Of a stretch of 64,000 nucleotides of DNA, positions 52,117 through 62,889 are shown in pieces. The notes beneath the pieces were generated by a model. That model did no database searches. It was not told the origin of the DNA and was given only the letters and a program-made list of their open reading frames with translations. Position numbers and translations under genes: made by a program. The DNA is from Pinus tabuliformis (Eukaryota > Streptophyta > Pinopsida > Pinales > Pinaceae): positions 642,954,820-643,018,819 of the forward strand of contig CM062811.1 in NCBI GenBank assembly GCA_031772625.1. Reading direction: 5' to 3'. Position 1 is the first letter of the stretch. Every line of letters starts with the position of its first letter.

Positions 52117-53364
52117 TCACTGGTGGTGCTCTCTGTACGACACCACTGCGCGGGCTACCTTACGCAAAAATCTCCTAAACGGTCCAGGGACCGCGACTAC
52201 GAAGCGCTGAAGCCTCATAGGAATATCATCCATAGTAGTCTCAGGTATATCTGCCGTGAGACGCTCTAGATCATGCTCCAAATCAGCTAGTACTTCTGCT
52301 GTCGCATCCTGTGGGGCCGGTACCGGTGCAGCTGGATGTAGTCTATCATAAGGCCGGAGGTTGGCTGGACGCTGTGGACCAACATCTGCATTTTGAAAGA
52401 TTTACTATTAGTTTTGAGACGATATATATAAAAAATACAAAAAATACATAACTAGAAAACTTGTGAAAATAAAAAGTACCTCTGTCGTCCCATTGTTCTC
52501 CCTGTGGAAGAACCATGTCCGGATCACCTCTGAAATCCATTCCGGCATACGGAAAGTCCTGTATCACAAAAAGCTGGCCCTCTAACCAGTCAAAATAACT
52601 ATCTGAGAATCGAACTACTGTCGCGCCCTCGTCAGGATGCCGGGCCATCACCGCAACCCATCGTATCAGCTTTGGCTGCTGAGGACCCAAGATATCAACA
52701 GTGAGTTGCTGAGGGATCAGCATTGGAATTCTCTCCAAGGCAAAGCTCACGACTATAGGCCCATATCCAAAAGTCTTTAGTCGTCCGTTCTTTGCCTTGG
52801 TCAGTTGGCTCTTCATATGAGCCGACACAGCTTCACACCAGTTGAAAATGGTGCCTTGGTAACAGTCAATTGCCATCCGCATTTGGGATCCGGAAGCAAT
52901 GTGTAAAGCGGCCGCGCCGCAAATTCTGGTAACCGTGAACGCTATGACTTTGAGTTCCGGCAGAGTGATGTGTTTTATCTCTATGCCTTTTGAATGGTGA
53001 GCCCAGGTGTGCACCAAGTCTCGCGGAGACTATCAAGGGATTGGCCACCCGGCCTAGTCCCCGCAAGACTGAGTTGCTCACCTCTGTTTGGCAAGCCAGT
53101 GAGAAAGTATACATCCGAGGGCTCTATCTCGAGCTGGTGCCCTCCTATGTAAAAGCATTGTTCTTGTACGTTCCATCGCTCAACCAGCCATTCCAAGAAT
53201 CTTACCTGGCCCCTCATGCCCGGTATGGTCCAATATTTGTATAATCCGCATGCTCTTAGGGCATCCAGAGAAGGTTGATGATTTATTGCAGCTTCATCTT
53301 CCTCTACGTGCTCTCTTTCTCTCCAGTCTAACATGATTAATGCCCTGCATATCAAAAATAGCAT
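52117..53364 (-). pseudogene. Antisense plant-mobile-domain-like gene in Gypsy D
   Basis: This is read opposite to the element. The N-terminal part (MLFLICRALIMLDWREREHV, LDALRACGLYKYWTIPGM, RFLEWLVERWN, SDVYFLTGLPNRGEQ) has the layout of plant mobile domain proteins. The second part continues with HHSKGIEIKHITLPELKVIA and GTIFNWCEAVSAHMKSQLTK. A candidate 94-bp intron (52479-52386, GT..AG) separates a last exon that stays open to a stop at 52119-52117. There is about one break in the middle. Plant mobile domains are known as passengers of plant transposable elements. The role is unknown, possibly countering silencing (speculative). Confidence 0.65.
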
Positions 53365-53429
53365 TAGAAATTAATTTGGGAATTTTTGGTGGTTTTTTGA
53401 GAGAGTTGGGGTTTTGAAATGCGCGTTTC

Positions 53430-53570
53430 TCGGAGGACGCACCCCGGCTTTGTAGCACAGGGCGCCCGGACGCAGCTGGCCTGAAGGCGGGCTGCGTCTT
53501 CCGACCGTTTTCCCGTATGAGAAAAAGTCGGGGGACGCAGGTCACCCGAAGGGCACCTGCGTCCGCCGAG
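53430..53570 (-). promoter_or_regulatory. GGACGC/GCGTCC-rich patch upstream of the antisense gene
   Basis: GC-rich DNA lies just upstream of the antisense gene's start. It has GGACGC at 53435, 53468 and 53532 and GCGTC(T/C) at 53493 and 53559. The same words cluster in the LTR and leader of the same element, so this may be a copied promoter module. Confidence 0.4.
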
Positions 53571-55540
53571 AGGCGCATTCCAAAACCAAAACCCCCCCAA
53601 AAAATGAAACTAAAACCTAAAAATTGATTCTAAACGGATAGAAATGCAGAGTAGGATGTGTAAAATACCTGGATGAGACGGCGTTCGATTCCAACGGTCA
53701 GATTTTCCGCAGCGACCACGGGAAGTTTCTTGTCAAAAGCCCTTTTTTCAACCTCAACAGTGAAACGGTAAAAATGACATGGTAAAAGGTCTTTTTATAG
53801 GTTTTTTGGATGAATTAGTTCATTTTTTACCATGAAAAGATGTTTTTGAATGTATTTTTGCCTATTTTAAACAGGTATGAGTAATGTGTCGCTTTTGTGC
53901 AGGACAAAGGGATTTCGAGGGAAATTGTAATTTTTCACAAACAAAATTTCAGAGTCATCTTTTAAGCCCTTTTCTGACTCCTAAAAAATGAAAAGATCGC
54001 CGAGTGTTTCTTTTTCACTCGTTAAAACGGAATTAAAAGACGGTCCCCTTTTAGCTCTTTTCTGACCGCAAAATCAGGAAAAGATTGCCGGGTTTTTGTC
54101 GTTTCGAACTCGATAAGGAAATAAAACGACGTGTCCTTGATCGCTTTTTACTTTTCAGGTTAACGACACTATTATGAAAGTACTCCTTGGTCGCAAGATC
54201 AAGCGGTTCCCCCAGGTATTATTTTATACTTTTTCGGGCTTGAGGGACACAAATATACGAAAAAGTTCAACGTGGAGTCTCCTTTAGTTTTTTCAGACTC
54301 TCTAAAAATGAAAAACGCCGAGTTTCTCCTATACTGGGCTCGTTAAATTTTTACAGTAGAGGACCTGTTCAATTACAAACAGGAACGAACCACTCCTTCC
54401 TAGGGTTCGAATTTAAACTAGGTTGGACTCGTCCGAAGGATGAGCTTATAATCAAGCATATGTTATCCTCCTCAAGCTTGTTAAAAATAAAGAGGTACTT
54501 GCCAGAAATGGTGGGGGAAAAAAGAGAAGAATGAACCTATTTGTCACCTTTTGTCTCAGAAGAAACTTTATTACCGCTCTTGAACACGACACTTTTCATT
54601 CACCTGGGTTGGGAAATCTTTTACCTCACAGTTGACCAAATCACTTTGAAAGTCTTTAACCGGGTTTCGGGGATTAACTTTGAGTTATTCGTCACCAAGC
54701 CATCTGTTGTGTCGTTATGTGTTCAAGAGGTCTGCAAGCAAAAACTTTCATCTGCAAAATACTTGTCATCCATTTGACCATCCCTGAGTCAGTCCTTACA
54801 GCAACATTTCTTCAACTTGAACAATGATTTCGTGTTGCGGGCTTGCCTGCAACGGGTCGCTTTCTATCGACATCGACACATTATCTAGAAAGATGACTTA
54901 GGAATCGACAGTACCTTGAAGTCTGCATGCATCAATGGCAGGTTTCTCGCCTTTGACGTCAGTTTACATCATTGACTTTCGATCAGAGGATTCCGTGAAG
55001 TGTTCGACATCAAAACATCTATTCACATTTCACGGGTTGTGCTTGGTACTTTGAGGACCATTGACATTACTGGTGGTTTCTCTCACGCTTGTTAACAGTT
55101 TACATCATTGACTGGTAATCAAGTGGTTTCTACCATGTTCGACATCGAATCATTTAATCACATGGCTAGAATCGTACCAATTCGAGAAGTAGAAGTGAAG
55201 ACCCTGGATCTAGTTTCTACCATCCAGGCTGCGAGGAGTTTTGTATTCATTATCTATGTAGACTAATCATAAACAGATGGCTGCGTCCATACTGTGTCTA
55301 CAAAAGTCTATAAAAATGATGTACTGCAAGATCATTCCTGTATCAGAATAGTTAGTCCATTAGTTAAAGTTTTGAATCTGAGTATGGGAATGCCTACCTC
55401 AGTGATGATATAATCTTATCCATGTATTTTGTGTTGAAAATTGCAGGTTCCAACCAGGCCATCCACAAGGCAATCCTTGAAATGATAAAGCGCTTCACCC
55501 TTCCTAGAATTACAAAACCCTATTCTATTCAGGCTTCGCA
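53571..55540. other. Gypsy D 3' non-coding tail with internal repeats
   Basis: No supported gene; a 78-codon open frame at 54541-54777 has no recognisable motif. At 53940-54355 three or four degenerate units of about 110-170 bp share TTTTCTGACTC-AAAAATGAAAAGATCGCCGAGT and a following CTCGTTAAA. At 54961-55030 and 55096-55165 two units share GTTTACATCATTGACT and TGTTCGACATC. Confidence 0.6.
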
Positions 55541-55555
55541 CTTTAGGGGGCAATC
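55541..55555 (+). other. Polypurine tract of Gypsy D
   Basis: CTTTAGGGGGCAATC sits directly before the TGTTACAC of the 3' LTR. The AGGGGG core primes plus-strand synthesis. Confidence 0.65.
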
Positions 55556-56606
55556 TGTTACACTAAAAAATGTCACCTTGACTACTTACAGTTAGTATGG
55601 CTCAAATCAACAGTCATGCTACCCTCTTAGGCAAGTCTCATGCCTCTGTTATCCATCTCAAACTCAAAGAAGAGAGAAAGTCTTGTTAAAATCATGTTTA
55701 TCTCTGGGGTCGCAGGTTCTCTCTAGTCTTACCTGCGGGGACGCGGACCTTGTTCACAAAAGCTGCGTCCATGGACGCTCTGTATGTAAAGGGACAGGTG
55801 CGTCCCTCTGTAAAAGACAAAATGCGCGAGTTTTATCTTGAAAAAGTTACTTGTGGTTACTTCTAGAACATTCTAGAGGTCGGTTTGATGAAATGGATGC
55901 GCCTCCAGTTGGTTCATGTATCTCTATTAAGGGGAACTTATCCCATCAATAAGGGAGCTATCCCACCCAAAGAGGGGGATGATCCCATTGATGGTGGACC
56001 TGAATAACCTCTTTACAGCACTATAAATAAAGGCATTGAGCCAGAAGGAGGGAGGTTGGAGCTATACATTTTCTTTGGGTAAATGCTGCAGGATTTAGGT
56101 CTTCCATTAGAGCCTTTGTGAGGAGAGATTGTCTTCACTTGATTCTACTTGGGAGAGGGTGAGCTTTGTCAAAGTAGAGGAAAACCCTTGATGGACCCTG
56201 GGAGGAACTTGCACAACACCAAGGCCAGGTTGTAAGAGTTTCTTTGTTTCGTTATTAATACAAACTGGTTTATTTTTCTCAATAGCTTGTGTTAATGAGT
56301 TATTTCATGTGTTCCTTGGTCTGCATGTTGGATATATGTTTTATTATATGAAATGCAAGTGCTTGGTAATTGTTTGATTGTTTGTGGTTGCAGGAATTGA
56401 CTTGAAGGAGGAGCTCATCCGGATCGTCAAGAACGGACTTCAACAACAGCGTTTTGGAATAAGGTAAGCCTAAACACTTGTAGTTTTCATGTTATAAAAG
56501 GTGTATTTAGAGAAAGATCACTCCTTTTGTCTTGTTTGTCATTAGAATGTCTTAGACTTCTAGGAAGGTCAGTCGTGTCCGCACCCTTGACAGATTCCGT
56601 GTGACA
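55556..56606 (+). repeat. Gypsy D 3' LTR
   Basis: 1051 bp, nearly identical to 41146-42199. It is followed by the TSD GTCCA and then Copia C LTR sequence. Confidence 0.92.
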
Positions 56607-56611
56607 GTCCA

Positions 56612-56857
56612 TGATCTCTATTTAAAGAGCATGGAGGGTCATTTGTAGGGTAACCGTTCATGAGAGAAGCTTATGTAAATTTTTCATTCTTTTATTACTA
56701 AATTGCCTGAAGTGGTCGCGTTGGCTCAGGCCGTGGACTGTTTCCCTCTTTGACGGTTTTAACCACGTCAACAATACTAGTGTATTGATCTGTGATCTGT
56801 TTGTGAGTGGTGTCCCTTGGTGTTCTGTCTGAGGAACTTACCCTATAAATTCCTACA
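56612..56857 (+). repeat. Copia C 5' LTR, second part
   Basis: It continues from TGATCTCTATTTAAAGAGC to TTCCTACA and matches 62165-62410 of the 3' LTR. TATTTAAA is the likely TATA element. Confidence 0.85.
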
Positions 56858-57767
56858 TGGTATCACAGCTATTTGAGGGCCGCATCCGTTGGTGATCCAA
56901 ATCTGAAGCCAGTAGAACTACATCCAACTTTCGTTTCCTAGATCCACTGTTTCTGACTGCTTTCGGGCCGAGAGGACTGCTCTATTGTGTTAGGAGCATT
57001 TGTTCCAGTGAGGAACCCCTTTCATTTCACGCGAAAAGGTTTCCGGTAGCCCTAACTACGTCATTTTTAAGATCTGGAGGTATACAATGTTCATTTGTAG
57101 TTTATAGTTATTTTCTCTCTGTTTACTTCAGTTTATTTAGCTCTTTGTTTTTTTTATTACCAGATCTATACCTTTCATTTCTGAGTATGCTCTTTGCCCC
57201 GCGAATTTGTGCAATCTGGGCAAATCAGAAATAGAAAGGAAGGTTTTTTCTCATGCGTATGCTCTTTTCCGTTGCGCCCTAGTGTGATCTCGGAAAATCA
57301 GAAACATTGAGGGAAATATTTAGTTTCCGGCTAAAGCTAACTTGAAGCCATAAGTTTTTTTTTTTTTTTTTTGTATGTCCGTGTTGGGTTTGTGTTTTTT
57401 GTTTTGTAGGCAAAAAAGATCTTTCTCAAGTAAGCACGCAACCCAAAGCTTCAGTGACTTGAAAAAAAAAAAAACACCCTTCCTCTTTTCCAAAAATTAC
57501 TAAACTTTTAGTTTAGCTCACTTTGTCCAAAGCTACTTTATGAGAGTAGAGTTCTTGAGTTCAAGTCTTCTTTTTGTTGAGCTAATTAGATTAAGTTTGG
57601 AAAGGGGGTGGATTTTTTTTAATATAACATTATCATTCATTCCCGCACATTCCCGCACTTCGTCAGCATCTTCAACAACTTTTCTTGAAAAAGCCATAAC
57701 TTCTTCATCCGGAAGCCATTTTCAGAGCCGTTTTTTTTAATCAGCCTAATTTTTTGAGATCTTTCCA
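56858..57767 (+). other. Copia C primer binding site and leader
   Basis: TGGTATCACAGC (56858-56869) is the primer binding site, a tRNA-Met type with one change. About 900 bp of leader follow without a gene. They include a T-run at 57356-57372 and an A-run at 57463-57474. Confidence 0.65.
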
Positions 57768-58735
57768 TTGGAAAACTTAGTTTTAGCATCTATGGCTTCA
57801 GTTTATGTTAAAATGGAAAGTCCATGCCAAGTTATTCTTGACAGCATCAACTACTTCCAATGGTGGTCCTACATTGTGGATTTACTTAGAAGTAAAGGTC
57901 TTTACATAATAGCCTCAGGCCAAGAAACCAAACCAAAAGATGAAGATAAGGCAGCTAAATGGGAAAATAGGCAAGATCAAGCACGTGGGTTGATAGGGAT
58001 GTCTATTTCTCCAAACCTTCGATTCCATATCACAGAACTTGATACTCCTGATGAAGCAATGAAACAGATCACTAAAATTTTTGGAATCAAAAATGAACTT
58101 AGAGCCTATCAATTCAAAAATGAGTTGCTGACATTGGACCCCAATAATTTTTCTTACATTGAAGATGTTTTTTGTCCAAGTTCAAGACCCTTAGACTTCT
58201 CTTGGAATGTGTTAAGGTTAAGAAAGAAGATAGTAACCTTATCTATTCCATTCTTACTAAGTTGGGACCAGCCTACTCTGTTTTTGTTTCCACCTTCCAT
58301 TCTACAAGAGAAGCCTTCATTTCTCAAGGACAAGCCTAAAAGTCTCCTTCCTTTGATTCCTTTTTTGATTCTTTAATAAGAGAACAAGAAAAACTCTTAC
58401 ATCTTGGTCTTCTTAATCTTGGAAACTCTTCTAAGAAATCCTTAGCCGCTCAACAGCAACCAAATTCAAAGAATCCTAAGAAGTCGTATCCTAAAAGGAA
58501 TGGTCCTAAACCAAACAAGGGTCCTATGCAATTCCAGTCTCAAAATGAAAAATCATTTCAACAAAATGATAAGGCAAATAAAAACAAAAAGAAGAAGACT
58601 GATAGACATTGCCACTTTTGTAATCGAGATGGCCACGTAGAATCCATATGCTTTAAGAAGATGGAAGCTGTGGAAGCAGCAATGAAGAAGCATAACATCC
58701 ATTTGGAGCACTCTTCAACTTCAACTTCATCTTCA
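57768..58735 (+). pseudogene. Copia C gag relic
   Basis: The start MENLVLASMASVYVKMESPC leads to the Copia Gag domain (NYFQWWSYIVDLLRSKGLY, ARGLIGMSISPNLRFHI, ELRAYQFKNELLTLDPNNFS). A Lys/Asn/Gln-rich stretch and a CCHC-type knuckle (CHFCNRDGHVESIC, near 58612-58655) follow. A fossil with a few breaks. Confidence 0.75.
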
Positions 58736-58799
58736 TGAATAGCACTTTCTGCATGTGGTTTTCAAGCATCTCGGTCTGGATATGCACTAAATGTATCTT

Positions 58800-61700
58800 C
58801 TTCTTCTCATTCTCATGAGTGGCTCATTGATTCTAGAGCTTCTTATCACATGGCCAAAAACAAAGTCATGTTTTCTTCTTTAAATGATTGTAATGCCAAA
58901 AATATATATGTTGGTGATGATAGATCTCTTAGTGTTGTAGAGACTGGAACTGTTCATATAGACAATGGTCAATTTAATGATGTATTATGTGTTACAACCT
59001 TATCCTGCAACCTTCTATCTTTATATCAGATAACTCATTCAGGTGAAGGTAAAATCGTTGAATTTTCACCTCACGATGTTGTAATTAAGGACCTAAGAGA
59101 TCCTAGACAGATTTTAGCTACTGGCATTGCTGATGATTCTACAAGGTTGTATAAGTTTAACAACTTTGGGTTGTCAAATCTTCCCTCAGTATTTGTTGCT
59201 CATAACAATGAAGTGAGCAAACTTTGGCATGAGCAATTTGGTCACTTAAACTATCGCTCCCTTCAGAATCTATGTAAAGAAAATATGGTGACAGGTCTTC
59301 CAATGGTATCTTGCAGAGATGGTGTTTGTTTCGGATGTGTACTCGGAAAACATCATCGAGATAGTTCTAAAAAACGTGCCTCTTGGCACGCCTCAGCCCC
59401 TGTATAGCTTGTGCATAGTGATTTATGTGGTCCACTTCCAGTTGTTTCATTCTTTGGCTACAAGTATTTCTTAAATTTCATTGATGATTTCTCCAGACAC
59501 ACTTGGGTATACTTCTTAAAAATCAAGAGTGAAGTATTTAACATGTTCTTGGCCTTTAAGGCCTTTGTTGAAAAACAATCTAGACATCAAATTCTTAAGC
59601 TAAGATCTGATAATGGCAGAGAATATGTTAACAACAAATTTATCAACTTTTGCACTGAGAATGGAATTCAAATGTAATATATTGTTCCATATACTCCACA
59701 AAAAAATGGTGTAGCTAAAAGGAAGAATCGCACCTTAAAGAAAATGGCTAATTATATGCTTCAATCTAAAGGACTTAGTCTTAATTTTTGGGCAGAAGCA
59801 ATTAACTGTGCAAATCACATAATAAATCGCACTCCTACTAAGGTTTTAAATAATATCACTCCAGAAGAAGCATGGAGCTCAATTAAACCAGATGTAAGTC
59901 ACTTTCGTGTTTTTGGAAGTGAAGCATGGGCCCATATTCCAGATGAGAAACATAAAGCTTTAGAACCTAAGAGTGAAAAATGTATTTTTGTTGGATATTC
60001 TGAAGATGTCGAAGGATATAGACTTATTCCACTTAAGTCCAAAAATGTTTTCATTAGAAGAGATGTAAAGTTTGCTAAAAATATATCAGCCTACGAGCCT
60101 AGTTCGGCGGATGTGCCACCTCTCTCTATCTCTTCTACTTTTGAAAATATTTCTTCTTCACATGATGAAAGCAAGGATGACAATCCTCCCCCACCTTCTC
60201 GAGATCCTCCTTCAGCTCCTTAGCTTCCAAAATGGGTCCGTGTTACTCAAGATGCAGCAGGTGATCTTGCCAGTGATCCTGTAGATCAGCGACGTACACG
60301 TTCTCGGTTCAATAGAGCCTCTTCTTTACTAGCTCAAGCTTCAGCGAATTATGATCCTGACACCTTTGCAGAAGCTTCAGGCCATCCAGATTGGGAAGCA
60401 GCTATGAATCAAGAATATCGTTCATTATTAGCAAATGATACATGGGATCTTGTTCCTCTACCAAAGGGACAAAAACTTGTTAGATGCAAATGGGTTTACA
60501 GAACCAAGTATGGACCAGATGGGAAAGTTGATAAACATAAATCTCGTCTTGTTGCTAAGGGTTTTTCACAAGTTGAAGGCATTGACTATACCAAAACCTT
60601 CTCCCCTGTTGCCAAAATGAACTCTATCTGCCTTGTTCTTTCCCTTGCTTCCTCTTTCAAATGGAAGTCCATCAGATGGATGTTAAATCTTCATTCTTGC
60701 ATGGGGACTTGCATGAAGAAATCTATATGGAACAACCTATTGGCTTTATACAAATAGACTCCAGCCTTGTATGTCGGCTTAAGAAATCCCTTTATGGTCT
60801 CAAGCAAGCTCCTCGGGCTTGGTATGCCAAAATGGATAGCCTTCTTTTAGAAACTGGCTTTTCTAGGTGTCATTCTGACAATACTATCTACACCAAGAAA
60901 GTGGGAAAGTGTCTTATCATTCTTGTTCTTTATGTTGATGATCTTATCCTCACTGGTAGTGATCCCAACCTTATAAATCATGTGAAGTCCAACCTTAAAA
61001 ATAAGTTTGAAACAACAGACTTAGGACACTTGCATTATTTTCTTGGTCTTCAAGTCTTGCAATCCAAGGAAGGTATTTCCCTTTCCCAGTCCAAGTATGC
61101 ATGTGATCTTCTACGCCATTTTCACATGGAATACTGTAAGCCAGCCCCTTCTCCCTTTTAGTCTAGAGCCAAACTTTCAGTCACTTGTACTTTCCTTGAA
61201 GTTGATGCTGCCTTATACTATCAACTTGTAGGAAAAATTTTGTATCTAACCCTTACTCGTCCTAACCTTTCCTTTGTTGTTGGCCTTGTTGCTCGATTTA
61301 TGCAAAACCCACATGAAATTCATTGGAAAGCAGCTAAAAGAATACTTCGTTATGTTCTACGTACAGTTCAGTTTGGGATTCATTACAATGCCGAAGCATC
61401 TCCTCTATTGGTTGGTTTCACTGATTCTGATTGGGCTGGTGATCCTGATGATCGGAAGTCTACTGCAGGTTATGTGTTCACTCTTGGTTCAGGACCTATT
61501 ACATGGGCTTGTAAGAAACAAGGTGCCATTTCTCTTTCTTCGGCAGAAGCAGAGTATCGTGGTGCTGTAGAAGCTAGTAAGGAAGCCTTGTGGCTTCGTC
61601 AGATCCTGTCAGAGTTTGGCTTTCAGCAGCAGCATCTGACTACACTTTGGTGTGATAATCAAAGTGCCATTCAACTATGCAAAGATCTAGTCCAACATCA

Positions 61701-61866
61701 GCACAAAAAAAACATTGAACTGCACATGCACTTCATTAGAAAGCTCATTCACGACCATGTTCTTGAAGTGCAATATTGTTCAACAGATGATCAAGTTGCA
61801 GACGTCTTTACAAAGGCTCTTACAGAGGCGAAGTTTACTAAACTTCGATTTATGGTTGGAGTTTAG
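58800..61866 (+). pseudogene. Copia C pol relic: protease, integrase, reverse transcriptase, RNase H
   Basis: The protease region is near 58815-59000 (HEWLIDSRASYHMAKNK). GAG-pre-integrase includes KLWHEQFGHLNYRSLQNLC. The integrase core shows [27 protein letters not shown] and, further on, LNFWAEAINCANHIINRTPT. Reverse transcriptase reads RCKWVYRTKYGPDGKVDKHK, ARGFSQVEGIDY-like sequence, QMDVKSSFLHGDLHEEIYME and the catalytic YVDDLILTG. RNase H runs to the end at 61866 (GFTDSDWAGDPDDRKSTAGY, SLSSAEAEYRGAVEASKEAL, DQVADVFTKAL). Domain order is normal for Copia. A fossil with several breaks. Confidence 0.85.
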
Positions 61867-61960
61867 GAAGTTGTCACTAAGGGGGGATAGGCTCTAGTGC
61901 CTCCTTCCTTCTCCTATTGTGTCATATTTGTACACCGTTAAATCCTATCCCAAGTTGTTC

Positions 61961-61971
61961 TTAAGGGGGGA
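61961..61971 (+). other. Polypurine tract of Copia C
   Basis: TTAAGGGGGGA lies immediately before the TGTTAAGATATTCC of the 3' LTR. Confidence 0.75.
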
Positions 61972-62410
61972 TGTTAAGATATTCCGACACATAGGAAGTA
62001 GTTAAGTATAACTTGGTCTAGTATAGAGTTAGGTAAAGTGTGTTTCTTTACTATGTACTTTTGTAACTTACAATCCGACGGTCATGATATGTAGTGATCC
62101 GATGGTTCATTCTCTCCTCGGTATTACCGACACTTGATCCATGGCTTAACACCCGATTGGTCCATGATCTCTATTTAAAGAGCATGGGGCGTCATTTGTA
62201 GGGTAACCGTTCATGAGAGAAGCTTATGTAAATTTTTCATTCTTTTATTAATAAATTGCCTAAAGTGGCCGCATTGGCTCAGGCCATGGACTGTTTCCCT
62301 CTTTGAGGGCTTTAACCACGTCAACAATATTGGTGTATTGATCTGTGATCTGTTTGTGAGCGGTGTCCTTTGGTGTTCTGTCTGAGGAACGTACCTTGTA
62401 AATTCCTACA
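61972..62410 (+). repeat. Copia C 3' LTR
   Basis: 439 bp, matching the two parts of the 5' LTR. It ends TTCCTACA and is followed by the TSD CCCTG. Confidence 0.9.
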
Positions 62411-62781
62411 CCCTGCTACACGAAAAATGAGAAATACATGAAAAAGCATGATTGCAATAATGTTTTTTCATGTATTTCTCATTTTTTGTGTAGCAGGGTC
62501 CATCGAAAGAATGCAACATGGGTACTCCTTGAATGAAGAATTAAATTTTTCATCCAACGAGTACTCCTGCTCAAAATTTGAGTAAAACATTAGGGATATA
62601 AGTTGAAAAGTAGTTTTATTATTTTATTATTTTTTAATCTTCTTACTTTTTTACCCCAAAAATGGTGAATCATCCCCCATGGTTGACATCATCATCTTAA
62701 ATCTTATTGGTTCTTATAAAGTTTATTTTGGTTGTACATTTTTCTTAGGAGGCCCATTTTAGACCTCAAAAGTTCTCTAAT
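62411..62781. mobile_element. Foldback element, central hairpin and right arm
   Basis: 62411-62449 and 62460-62498 are nearly perfect reverse complements (39 bp each) around the 10-base loop GATTGCAATA. Beyond 62498 the right arm mirrors the left arm at 40703-40952, first TCCATCGAAAGAATGCAAC, later ACCTCAAAAGTTCTCTAAT. The whole uninterrupted element would be about 0.6 kb. Near the centre the arms are almost identical, while toward the ends they diverge. Confidence 0.8.
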
Positions 62782-62889
62782 GCTTAGCATACTTCAATGA
62801 CATGACAACATAGACCATCGGAACAACAAGACAAAGCATTACCCTCTGTGAGACTATCTAGATCCAAAAGAGACAAGTGCGACACTTGA

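Larger units (their letters stand above)
41146..56606 (+). mobile_element. Gypsy D: very young Ty3/Gypsy element, nearly whole, with extra genes
   Basis: A 15.5-kb element with nearly identical LTRs of about 1.05 kb and a perfect TSD GTCCA (41141-41145 and 56607-56611). By eye the LTRs show about two substitutions and three single-base length differences, which indicates a recent insertion. The order is primer binding site, 2-kb leader, gag-protease frame, pol frame (reverse transcriptase, RNase H, integrase), a separate RNase H frame, an antisense gene, a 2-kb non-coding tail and a polypurine tract. It looks nearly whole, with perhaps one or two breaks. The YLDDLPAHS reverse transcriptase motif and the extra RNase H suggest the Tat group (inference). 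Confidence 0.92.
40953..62410 (+). mobile_element. Copia C: Ty1/Copia element interrupted by Gypsy D
   Basis: The LTRs (40953-41145 joined across the insert with 56612-56857, and 61972-62410) are about 440 bp. They begin TGTTA-GATATTCC and end TTCCTACA. The 5-bp TSD is CCCTG (40948-40952 and 62411-62415). The interior has a primer binding site, gag, zinc knuckle, protease, GAG-pre-integrase, integrase, reverse transcriptase, RNase H and polypurine tract, all in normal Copia order. It is broken in about half a dozen places. The LTRs differ at roughly 25 of 440 positions by eye, mostly transitions, so it is much older than the Gypsy inside it. Confidence 0.9.
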
